The translations under genes were made by a program, and so were the position numbers. Of a DNA stretch of 64,000 bases, positions 36,329-48,803 are shown piece after piece. Within the stretch, counting starts at the first letter, position 1. Each line of letters begins with the position of its first letter. The DNA is from Strigops habroptila (lineage: Eukaryota; Chordata; Aves; Psittaciformes; Psittacidae). The notes below the pieces were generated by a model. The model did no database searches. It saw only the letters and a list, made by a program, of their open reading frames with translations, and had not been told where the DNA came from. Location of the stretch: the NCBI RefSeq assembly GCF_004027225.2, contig NC_046358.1, positions 64,093,528 through 64,157,527 of the forward strand, in the 5' to 3' direction.

Positions 36329-39300
36329 GACATACAAATTGAGGGGGTTTGCATACTGAGGGCGTCTTCCCCAGAATTTAATGTGGAAGAGTTACTGTTA
36401 CTGTCTATGGAGACTTCTACCATAGTGCCTTTTTTTGGGAGCCTTTCATATCTTCCTACATGAGCAAATCAAGTTGATGCCTTATTCAGAGTGATGCCAG
36501 CAGGAACTACCAGGGGCTGTATAATGACTGTTAATTCAATAGGTGATGCTTGCTTTCTCTCTTATCTCTCTGAGATGAACATTGAGTGAAACAGTTTCTT
36601 AGCGGGCAAGTGGATCCTATCTATAGGTAAAAGCCAGTCTCTTCAGCCTGAGTTCCTAGTGCTGTGATGCATGGTAAAAATGCAGTTTAAATCTTTGAAG
36701 CATTAATATAATCAATCATTCAACCATACAAAGAATTGCCTCTTGTCTCAACATGGGAAGAAATATCTATTCAGTCTGAAAGCCACATAACCTAATAAAA
36801 TTTCCACTTAGGCCACATCCAAAATGGAACAAGACCTTATAGAAAGCATTCTGTCAGCAGCCCACAGTTTGTGATATGCAAAGCCCAGATAGAGCAGGTT
36901 TCCTAGCAAATGAAATTTGGCATGGAAGACGTACATCTCGGTCTGACTCTAGGTCATATAAAAGTTTATAGCATGATTCTAGCCAGATGCTCAGGTTAAC
37001 TTGATAGAATTATCTATCAAGTGTTTAAAGGACAAGTGCCATACTGAGCGGATTCCAGCAAGCTAATCTTGATAAGAGTGATAAGGGTTGCATGCAGAGA
37101 ATTTGCAATGCTGAAGAGAGATGAAGACCGTCAAATGGTGAGGTTACTGCTATGTTATGGTTATCAAAATATATCTGGAAGTCAAAATCACTAGAAACTA
37201 AAACAAAATCACACAGATCAGACAGCTGTGTAGCCTCCTGCATTCAAAAAGCCTAGTTGTACTTTTGGGTAGAAGTCCCAGGGCACTTGCTGCAGCACAG
37301 GGATGTCAGGGCTACTGTCTTGGCCAACTCATTCCTATTAATGAATTCTTGCCTTTATCTTTTCTGAATATTGACTTCTTCATTTTCCTTACTGTGCAGT
37401 TGTCAATAAGTGTTTATTTACTATGTTTAACTGCTTCTTAAACAACAGGTAGTAATCCTGGTGATGGGTGAAAATATCTTTTAATCCCTTAGTAAATTTA
37501 TGTTATGCCATATAAGATTTGATTCTTTAATGAAGATGTTCCAGAAGAACAAACTCGATTATAATCTTTATCATCTTCTGCCTCCCTTTTAATTGCTGCA
37601 TTTTAACACAATCTCTTGGAAATCTGATGAAAACCTGTGTTCACTCTTGACCTCCCTGCTCAGTACTCTTGCTTCTATGTTGTAAAATGTATGTGTTTAT
37701 ATGTACATGTAAAACAAACTGATTTTTATAGTCTTTCTTTCTGAGTCTTTGCCTCACATCAGCCTTGGCTGAGCTCTAGGAATAATGTACAGTAGCCAGT
37801 TGTTGCAGGTGAATCAGCAGGGAGAGTACATCCAGATTCAGAGGTGTGTTGGAATAGTGAATTTCTATTTCTTTGTCAGCATAGTGGTAAACTAAAAGGT
37901 GTGGAGAAAGTAAAATTTAGATCATAGAGCAATATTAATGTAGGTTCAGTTTGAAAAACTAAGTTATCTGAATGTTCCTTCAAGTGCCATAATTAATAGA
38001 AACTTACATCTATTTAGCACTTTTCATCCTGAAGCACTTTCATGCATCCACATGATACATGTAGGAATTATTAGCCATCTTTGGAATGAAGAGATGGTTG
38101 AGGGCCCTCCTGGAGTGCAGAGAAGAGGAGATATTTTCATTCCATAATTTCAGCCTAATAGAAAAGGCTGTGACATTTTTGACTTCAAGGGAGTGCTTTT
38201 GAAAACATTGTGCTTAATGTGGGCTCAAATCAGGAGGGTTTAGTTCATGTTGTTTGTTTTCTTATTTAGATAAGTCAGCAGGGGGGAATCTCATCCAAAT
38301 ATCAATGCACAATACAGACTTCTTTATTGTGCAGAGAACAAAGGGCTGGATAAATATTGTCATAAACATTCAGGCTTATGTTCCCATAAAAACTCAACTA
38401 GTATTTAGCCCATGAGGTCAGAGAAAATGGGCATGTGCGAACTGTGTATCCTTCTGTGTGTTTTAGTGAAGACTGAGTAACCCAACAGGAAAAAGAAGGG
38501 AAGAGAACAAAATGTACTATGGCAAAAAATCATATCAAGTGTTAAGCGCACAGAGCTGCTGTATTGCTGGAAAACTTTACTAGCACATAAGACTAAACAG
38601 TTAAGTGTTGAGAGCCATAAGAATACGAGCCTAAACGGACAACTATGTTATTGAGTCTCATTGTCTCCTTACACAGCCAGCAGTGGATAAGACGTTAAGT
38701 CTGGAAAGGTCTAGTTTCTCCTCCAGTTTTGCTTGTGTACAACAAGGAACAATATACTTGCCTTCACCTTAAACCAGCTAGGTTTTCAGCAGGGAAGTGT
38801 AAGCCTGAAAATCAGGCACAGGAAGAGAGGATGGGAAGGAAAAAGACATTCTAGGTCCCTTGCTAGGGCTTAGCAGTGACATGGAACATACGAGGTGAAA
38901 TACTCAGATGACCCTGTTGATGGCACTGACATCTATTCATTACTGGTTTCAGTGACAATCTGTGAGGCTCTGTTTACTTTTGAAACAGTTTTCGGCATTT
39001 ACCAAGACTGCAAAGCTGTTGTACAAACGTTTCCTCAGTGAAACAGCATCCTGGCAGCAGTGCCGTGTATTCAACCTCTTTCAGGTAGAATCATAAACCA
39101 GGCTCCCCCCAAAAAGGCATACAAACGAATATGTATTTTGTGATTTTTCAGGCTCTTTATGTGTTCTCAGATAAAGATTTGCACAAGGAATTATGAGTGA
39201 AAACATCAGATATGTCAGAACAGTTGCTAATCTCAAGGATTCACAAAGCTGTATGAGTACTCTGGTAGAAGGTGACAGCATAGTCTTACAGATCTACTCT

Positions 39301-42300
39301 ACCTTATTTTTCTTACATGGGACCAGGAAAACATAAAGACAATTTCTACAGGAAAACACAAACAATTTCTAGGAGAATGATGAAAGGGAGCAAAAGTTTT
39401 TAAATTTTATTGTGTCAAAAATCCTTGCCTTGACCTTGTCATCACTGCAGTTTTAGGCTGCTGTTCTGTCACCTTGACATATGCCTTCTCTGTGCTAATA
39501 CTGTAACTGGTGAACTTCCTCTAACCTTTTGATGAAGAAATGGCATTAGAAAGTTTCAGGATTATTTATCTATTTTTTCCTCTGAAGCTTTGTGTTGGTG
39601 ATTGTTGTGCTCTGGAACAGACTTTCAAGTCATGCTGGGTAATCAACAAGCCATGAACAGCCTGTGCAAAGCCCTGGCTATGAGAACACGTGTTGAGAGG
39701 GTTTATGAAGAAGGAACTTTCCTTTGGGAATTGAGAAATTATATTACATGTGTGTGTGGCATTAGTGAAATGACTGTTGGGCTGTTAAGTCCAGTTCTGT
39801 TGTCCAGGAGGATGCAAATTTTGCTTCAGTGAAACCTAAAACAGTGTAGACTGTCAAAGAGAACTTGAAAAGTTGTTTTACGTGGGGAAAGACTTCAGCT
39901 GATGTCAAGTGCAGCATAATCTAATGGCTGGAGCTGGTGTCAGGCAAAACTCAGGTAGAAATTATGCTTATGTTTGTAAAAGAGTTTATAAGCTCATTAA
40001 TAAACTCATTGTTTCTTGAGCTCAATGAAAGCTATTGTGAGATCTTATTGAAAGATTGGTGATTTTTCTAGTCATTTGTTCTCTTCAGTGAATTAGTGAT
40101 CTTTTTGACAAAATACACTTTTTCCTTACCTAGAAATGAGCATAAGGGACAGTCATATGTCACATTATGCAAGAAACAGATTATTTGAGTGCTGTTCCTC
40201 TAGTCTTCAAGTTGTTTGTCATTAAATTTACTGTATCTGCAAGGACCCATCGTAGGTGTGGGATGGTGTAATATCATCATATATAATCAGTGCTTGTACT
40301 GACATTAAGGATGGGTGTGAAATCTTTGTGCATTAAATCAGCACCTTCCTGTTGAAAGTGGAATGAAAATCCAGCAGTGCCTTTTGCATTAGGCCACTGA
40401 ATCACTGTCTGATTCTGTGTCTAAGAACTCTTGAGTAAAAGTTTTCTTGTTATGTGCTCAGAGCACCTGGGGAAATTGGCACAGAATGTCCCACATGGTA
40501 TAAAGAGAAATAGACTGGAACATCAGATTGTACTATTTTAGGCCACAGAGTAATAATAACAATAGGAACATGAGGAACAGAGCCCCAGGAACATGACTCT
40601 GAGTCATTCGGTCATCCCGGATAAAAACTTCAAGCCAGATACGTGTTTGTTGAATATGACATTGTCCAAGTTAAGAGAGTTTGTGGCTCCTGGAAATGCA
40701 TCTTTGCTGGATAACAGCTCAGAAGTCAATGTACACCCTTCTACTTGCCTTGAGTTACCCACTGCCTTCTGAGGACCTGCGTTTCAGTGTCAATACAATG
40801 TTAGTTGCTTTGCTTTGGAAGAGATCTGCAAGAGATGGTGACCTGTATGATTTAATCTAAATATAATGCAAATATCTATTTAAAATACTGTGAAGAAGTG
40901 TAACAGAAGATATTTTACCTTGCACATTTATAATTTTATTCTGTCAAGAAAGGTTCATGTGTGTGGATACAAGCGAAGGAGAAATTTTGCTGGTACCATG
41001 GCAACAATCTCTCCTTATTTTATAGAGTGAAATCTGGTAGCTTTTTCATTGTAATAGAGTAATTTTGTGTCTTTTTTTCTTTTTTCCTTTCCATAAGAAC
41101 AGTAGATTCTTGAGGCTGATTCTGCTCACCCCACTCTCTACCCTCTTTCTCTGCGAACATCTGGGTTTTCTTCATGTACATCACGTAACCCTGGACAGTT
41201 TGAAAGGCCTATTTAAAAGGTAGACTTAAATGAAAAGTGTTCAGAAAAAAAGCATTGATTTTCATCAGCCTCATACACATGGATCTTGCTTTTTTTTGTA
41301 TTTCCCCTTAAGATAATTAATATATTAAACTATACAGAACAAAAGCAGAGAAGAGAGAAAGGCTAAACTTAGCTTGAGGTTGATGGAAGTCAAGGGTCAA
41401 GTACAAAGAGAACAACTTTATAATGTGTGGTGTTCCTGTCATGTAAAATATTCTGCTTATTAGATAGTTTATCTAGAAATAGGGAGTTATTACTCATAGC
41501 AAGAGACCAAATTCCTGCTCCAAACAAGCTGGGACAAGCATACTATCTGGCAATAATACCAGTAATTTCAAAGGTCTGTGGGAATAAAATTCCCTATGGA
41601 AAATAAGCAGTGGTTTAATTGCTATTCCAGCTCTCTAAAAATTTCCCCAGAATTCACCTTCGTCAGAGAGTATGTATCTGAATTTCCCAATGCTAAAGGA
41701 ATTGAGTAATGACTCGAAGTAGAAGATTTCTAGTAAGAATTTACCCTTCCTTTCAATTATAGGTGTATTAGATAATGCCATTATAGTTCTTTGTATTTAC
41801 ACACAACTGAACTGAGCTCCTAATTATTCCGTTTAAAATTATTCCTACTTTTGTTAATTTACACTTCTGCAGTCTGAATATGAGTCATAAAGGTAGGAAA
41901 TTACTGTGTCCCTTTTGACAGGACTTGTAATATCTTCCTAATTCAGCTGCTGTGTATGTGTTAGATACTTGCTTCTATCCTTTCTGGGACTGAATTTCTG
42001 AATGCATTGTTAGTTATAATTTCCAATATAATGAGCTGCTTCACTACTTTTACAGCACTTGGCGAGTTGCTGGTACAGAGAGAGGATCGGGCAGCTGGAA
42101 AAGGGTATTGTAGCTTTTCTAGGAGAGGCTTATCCAGTACTCATTTAGATTGTGTAAGTGAAAGGCTGCTCTGACTGAGGGAGCTGTGTAAAGCTTAACA
42201 TTTCTTAAAATATCCCCTTACTCTTGCCAGTAGATTTGAAGTGAGAAGGAATGAGCGTAATATAGAGATCAGCCTGAAAAGTAAATGTGGGGAAAATGGA

Positions 42301-44824
42301 TGTAGTACAGCAAACAGATGCTGAGAAATCAGCCAGCCTCGTAAAAATGTCCATAGTTTACCATGAATCCTGCCTGGTAAAAGGAAAAATAAATAAATTA
42401 AAAGAGTATTGCCTCTGCAAATCATAAACTACATGCTTTTCTTTGGGTGAGTACCTTAAGATTTGCTATGGATCATAACTCAATCCATCTGCACCTTGTG
42501 GCTGAGGGCAGGCATATATGTTTCAGAGCCATTGCAGTCCTGGGCAAAGGACTGGCATTTCCTTTGCCCCTCTTTCCTGAGACACCCCAAAGCTTTCCAC
42601 TTGGAGAGTAACAAAAGTGTTTTCTAAGTAGAGTTGACAACCTTGCTCCAAAAGGGTCATTATTATGGTGAAAGTCACCCATGTCTGATGGCCAACTGAA
42701 GTCCCACTGTGAAGCTTTAATGGGATTTAAGTTGTTGCACAGGCCTTGTGAATGTTCCAGTAAACATACTAAGCATCCACTGCACAAATCCAACACTGGA
42801 GAAGGAACCAAAATGACCAAACTGAATGAAATAATGCATTCCCAGCTATTGTTCCTGGTCTTCAAGTGCAGCCTTATACAAATAAGATAATAGCTAGATA
42901 TTGGCTTGAGGCTGTTACCAATAATGTCTCTGTCAAAGAGAGTATATCTGTAGCACATCAGGATGAAATATGGTAATTTTCATTTTCAAATACTAATTCC
43001 TTCCCATACATTATTGAATTTAGGAAACAATGCTGTAAGTCAGCATCAAAATGTCTGTGCAAATGATAATCCAGTGTTTTTCCATTTGATGATTACTCTA
43101 TTTAGATCAAGAGCTGTGCTTTCCAATTGCCCGTGCCAATACACTAATCAATAGATTGAATGCTTCCTGCTTAATAAAGTATTTACAAATGTAATGATTA
43201 TATATATTTATTCAATTCTCCTCCTGCCTGATGCTTTAGCTTGATTAGAATTAATTTGAGAGAAGAAACTGAGCAGGTTTTAGTTATCTTGAATTGTGGG
43301 TTTTACCTGGAGTATATTCTGTAACAGTAATTCACAAACAATGCCTGGAGTAAGGGCTGGGACATTGACTTTGTAACTTCTCTCACTATGACCTACCTGT
43401 GGTGCCTTATTTTGAGAAACAGAACTTGTTTTGGTTGCTCCTTCATTTATAGTAGTGATATTTTTCAGTTGATAAAGCTGTCCAAGAACAGATACATTGT
43501 TCTCAAAGCTGGCATTAGCAATTAATTTTTGCTATCTTCAAGTGAAAAATGAGATGCTGTCCGATAGTTAGAGTTCTGTTCTGGGAATGATGATTGTACA
43601 GATCTAGTTCAGCTTCTCTGAAGGCACTTAAGTTATTCAAGACAAATTTGTAAAATGTCTTCTGTTGCTGGGTACCTGACGACACTTCCAGGATTAACAG
43701 ATTTTTGAGATATTAAGAATAGCTGCTTGTTTGCTATGGCTGTGTCAGCAAGTGCTGCAGGCAGCAGCTCTGTGCAACAGAGGAGCTGATATCAATGTGT
43801 ATAAATATCAGGAGGTTTTACTTCACCACAGTCTCATTCTGGGTCCTGTGCAAGGAATGCATGCAGGTGGTTTGATGTTGCTGGGTGTCCTCCTGGAGTA
43901 GATCTCTGGATTGATTTCCGCCTGCAGAAGGACCGACACATGCAGCCTAAGCCGACGCTGTAGTAAATCGGGATGTTTAACAGATTGAGGTCAAACCTCC
44001 TCACCTGATGTATACTAAAATGCTAGTGCAGAGGTGCCTTCTGTGTTACATGTTTCTCACCAATGAAAAGAGTATTAATGCAGTACAGTGTAGTGCTAGC
44101 ACAGAAAAAGCAACTGCCTCTTCAGATTTAGTGGTGGAGGCTTTCATTTTGGTGCTCAAGGCATTTTATAAGAGCATTACCTTAGGCAACATAAGCTGAT
44201 TGAGAATGACAAAATGTTTAAAACGTGGTAGCATATTCATCAGACTAACTGGGAGAGTCAGAAAGCAGACACATTTTTTGACCTTGATCAGGTCATATTT
44301 AGAGCTGTAAGTATGCAGGCCTAGGGACCCAGGTTTTGGTAAGTACCATATACTGGTACGTTTCATTGTCTTAAAGTGGCTCAGTTGGTGACAATTATTG
44401 TTAAAACATAGTGCAGAAGCACTTCAGATTGCATCTAAGATGTGAGGGCAGTATTTTGAAGACATGGGTCTAAACATCTTGTGACAGAAGTGCTTCCTAC
44501 AAAAAAGACTTCTGTTGAGCAAAACACTGTAGTTCTGAGCAGCACCTTTCTGTCTGCAGAAAGCATGTGAGTAGCTCCAAATTTTCTCTGGTTCTTTTAT
44601 TATTAATAACAAATGATTACATTACACATCTACCAGATCACCATAACTTAACTGAACAATGAATCTAATGTAATACATCCTTCACCTCAAAGTAAACCTG
44701 CAACCTTTTTAATCAGCAAATAATTATGTTTACTCCAGAGTCATTTTTAATAGATATTTATGGTATGTAATTGCACTGTACCAACCAATCAATGAAAACA
44801 AATGTGGTGCTGTATATATGTATT

Positions 44825-44838
44825 AAAAAAAAAAAAAA
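44825..44838. repeat. Poly-A tract (14 A)
   Basis: Simple homopolymer within AT-rich sequence. No sign of a processed pseudogene in front of it. Confidence 0.85.
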
Positions 44839-46889
44839 GAAAAGGCAGAGAACACACGACTAGTATTTGCAAGTAATCCCATTCAAGAACATATAGAGAT
44901 CACAAGTCTCAGTTTCTCAGTTTTCCTGTACACTTGCAATTAGCATGGTCATGGCAAAGGTGTAAAACTGAGTTGTGTCTCTGAATTACCGTAAGTGTAG
45001 AGGGAAAAAAGGGCATATTAAGTAGAAACCACATAACGAATGAAACTGGGGGAGTGGAGGAGGGGAAGGAAGTTGCACGGGGATATAAAAGAGAATTTAG
45101 GAATCCATATCTGATAATGAGTTAAAAAATTATACATATATATACATAGTCTTAATAATGAAACAGAAGGTTACTGAGAAATCTGACTTGCTCACTTCCA
45201 GTACCTTTAAATTAGGGTAAGAATGAGAGGTAGCAGGGGAAAACCTCCTCCTGTCATTAATAAAACAATCTGGTAAGATAGGTGGGTGAATTAGAGAATA
45301 TTCTTGTGTTAATGTTAAATGTCTGTCGTGCTCACTTCATACCTCCAGGGTTAAGATGAAAGAAGCTGAATGGGGAACTCTTTACATCTGCTGTTTGGTT
45401 TCTTGAGGTGAATACTACTCAAGGACAAAAAGCAGTTTGGATTAACCGTGTGACAAAAATATAGATGGGACAGGGAAAAGTTTTGTAGCTTAAAATCTAT
45501 AGTGCTAATTTACCCAAGGAGATGAGCTTCCTCTAAACATTAGTTCTCTTTGAATGGTTGGTTGGTTTTGATCAATAACTAAACATTGTCTATACCAGTA
45601 GAAGGTTTTAAATATCTTTCAGCTAGGTAGGTCAAGTCCAAGTTACAATTACTGTACTCTGAGCTTCCTTAAGGTTGTCTTAAGCAGAAAGTTCTGGATT
45701 TGAATGTATTTCTATTTCAGTAATCGCTGAAAACATCAAAATAGCTGAGTCTACAATCCACAATATTTCTGTGGAACACTTCCAGCATCCACAGTTCTTA
45801 ATAGAAAATGTTATATTGTGTTTGCTGTGAAAAACATTTAATAAATGTATTGTTTGCCTTATGGTATAATTCTTAATACAGAGAAGCAGAAGGGGCATAG
45901 ACATTTATCCCGAATTGATCAGCTTCATATTTTTTAATTTTGGATTCCTATAATCTCTATTTGAATAATAGAAAAGATGTCTCAAAAAAGGGTTTGCCTT
46001 TTGTCTACAGTAATTATTATTTAAATGATAGTATCACATTTTATATTATTCAGTATAAAGACATGTGAAAAATATACCACTTTGTCTTGAAAGCATATAT
46101 ATTGGGATTTATTTCTGAGTTCAATAACTGCTATTACATTATCAACTTCGTGCATGCCATTCCTTGTGAGAGAATATATAATACCTTTTATTGCTGTGAG
46201 ACACTCAGAGTGCTCGAAAGTATGATGCATTGTGCCAAGTGTAGTATTTTTATTACTTAAAGTGAAGGAAATCTTATATCAAAAGGAAATCTCAACTGTT
46301 TCTTTGCTGTTACTTTATACCAATATTCACAAGTAGTGCAGTGCAAGATCTTTTTACCTAAAGCAGAATGGAAATTAACCCAAGTGACAAGAAGACAAGG
46401 AAACCATCAGCTGTGAGAACTCTGATTTTTATTTTATTTTCATAATTGCATTCTCAGTTTAATGTCTTTCTGTTCAGATATTAACAACACATGCCACTGA
46501 GGAAAATGCAGAACAAGGCCAGGAGACTTCTGTGTGGTTTTAATGACCACAGGCTCTGTTAAATTAAATAGGAGCATTCTATGGAGTCAGTGGTAGATAA
46601 AAATCTAATTACTGTTGGCAATGTGCTCATATCACTGATAGGAAATATGAACACAAAGATAAGGGATAAAATCCTGAAGTTGACAGAATGCTGTGATCCT
46701 TGTGGGAAGTTCTGATGTTACCTTTATTTATGATGGCTCTCTGTTAGTTCATAGGGATAGTATCCTTTTTTTTAGTTGCTTTCATTAAATATTCTAGTAA
46801 GTAAGCCCAGTGGTATCAACAATCATGGAAACAGTTTTAGAATTACACAGAGCACATTAAAAGCTTGTTCAGAGCATTCTCGTGGGGGG

Positions 46890-46901
46890 AAAAAAAAAAA
46901 A
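46890..46901. repeat. Poly-A tract (12 A)
   Basis: Homopolymer following a run of six G. Nothing around it indicates a retrocopy. Confidence 0.85.
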
Positions 46902-47550
46902 TTCCCAACATGATGTTCTGCTCAGAGAATGGGAGCCCCTGAATAAGTGATGTGATCTGTGAAGTAACAAATGACACAGCCTGGGCCGGCCAAGACGTCT
47001 CATGAAATGTTAATGAATTGTGAGTTAAATGGAGAAAACAGCAGTCCTCATGTAGACGCATGCCAGAAATTTCTGTAACATTACAGACTCTCCCATGTCC
47101 TGAAATTTTGCCTAAGTCTTCCTGGTCTGTATTTAGCCAGAGCATGTCATGTTGTACCAGAGGACTGCTCCTTGTGGGATTCTCGCCTCGTACCAGAGCT
47201 GAACTTGTTCCAATACCTTCTGAGTTTGACCTTGCATTCTTTTGATTTTCCTTTCAGCAGCCTCGAAGCACAGTGCCAAGAGTATTTAGTTCTGTCAACC
47301 ACCATGGTACGTTCTGCTCCTGATCAAACTTTAGCAACAGATGGCCTTTAAGAACAAATTTCCCATCCAATTTTTTTTCCCCACAGGCTCATTACCTTCC
47401 ACTTCTAATGATGAAATGCTCAGTGTGCCCATCCTTCAAGTCAGTGTAAGCCATTCCAAATTTTATTGCCCTCCGGCTTTATATTGACTGTTCCTTTCGC
47501 TATGAGGCTCATTATCAAATGCAGTTGCCCTCCATGCCTGCTGCTTCCTT

Positions 47551-47640
47551 CTAATGGTGAACAGTTTCAGTTAATAATGTTTAATGGCTGACAGTTTCAG
47601 TTAATAATGTTTCATGGCTAACAGTTTCAGTTAATAATGT
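47551..47640. repeat. Tandem repeat, 3 units of 30 bp
   Basis: Three adjacent 30-base units (47551-47580, 47581-47610, 47611-47640) end identically in 'acagtttcagttaataatgt' and differ only in the first ten or so bases. Each unit therefore carries GTTAATAAT, close to one side of an HNF1 site (GTTAATNATTAAC). A reading frame is not preserved meaningfully, so this looks like a non-coding minisatellite. Confidence 0.92.
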
Positions 47641-48789
47641 TATGTACAAATGTAGTGGCCAGTTGGTTGTAACCCATTATTTGTATTTTCCTTGGCTAAT
47701 AATTTACCTGTGTTCTTCACCAATAATGTACTTACTAACTTCTCATTTAGCAATCTGTGGTTATTTGTCATTAATACTTTGTAAGTATAATCCTGTAAGT
47801 ATAATTCTTTCTCAGTTATAGCATACTAGCTTGAAAGATAACCTCTTTGTGATTCCTGTCTTCTTATCTGTTTAGTATGCTAATGCTTACAGTAATTTTG
47901 AATGCATGTTTACAGCCTTCCTGGTTAGTGTTTGCTGTGGACATAAGGTTTGAAATTCTGCAATGTCATCTCTTGGTTATCCAATGGTTGTGTGGGTAGA
48001 AAGAGAAATGTAAGTGCAGGCTCTATAAATATACTGGTAAAATGATTAATATTAAAGACTGAGAGCTCTGGCGAAGAAGCTATCTTTACTCAAAGAACAT
48101 TCCTTTCTGACTAAAAGCTGACAGTCTGTGATTGTTTCCAACTCTCCACTCTGAGCTAAGATAGTTCTGAGTGTGCCACTGGTGTAGACCCATCAAGACC
48201 ATCTCCCAGTATTGTCATGTTATTTACTGTTTGATTCCTTTTCAGTTAGCAAGCTACTTGAGGAGTCCATCCCTCCCAGGGATGGATACCTGGCTTCATT
48301 AACATTGACCTGATTGATTGATTGTTTTTCTTCACCTCTTCCTTTTTTGTCTTAAACCCTATACACTCTTTGAGTTCCTCCAGTCACTTGGGAGAGAACA
48401 GGGTAGCAGAGGGGGAGATGCTGTCCAAATCTTCTCTCACGATAACCATAGTTAAACCTTTTGTCTGACCTGTCCTAAATTGTACTTGAGGTATTATGCT
48501 CTTGGGGTCCCCAGATTCTCCAACATGAGAAAATGGTGCTTTATGATTTACTATAGGAGTTCTGTTTTTATATAGTGCTAGCTGTATATCAGGGAAATTT
48601 TTGTAAGATGTGTAGCTCATGTTGCTTCCTCACAGAATTGTTTTTGTGTAAATGGTGTTACCTACCAGATCTTCTGAGTATCTGAATGAGTAACAATTTC
48701 AGGGTACTGAATTGAGAGAGATGTTGAAATACAGGGGAAAAGGAGCAGTTGAATTCCAAAATAAAGAAATAGCCATAAGAATAATACTT

Positions 48790-48803
48790 AAAAAAAAAAA
48801 AAA
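48790..48803. repeat. Poly-A tract (14 A)
   Basis: Simple homopolymer. No associated element recognised. Confidence 0.85.

Larger units (their letters stand above)
36334..47550. other. Longest gene-free stretch; no repeats recognised
   Basis: About 11 kb of AT-rich DNA without CR1, LTR or recognisable exon. The only long frame is 161 codons on the minus strand (42958-42473), starting with ATG but without a known domain. There is an A14 run at 44825-44838, an A12 run at 46890-46901 and a small local duplication of 'acaatttcta' near 39340-39372. Confidence 0.5.
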
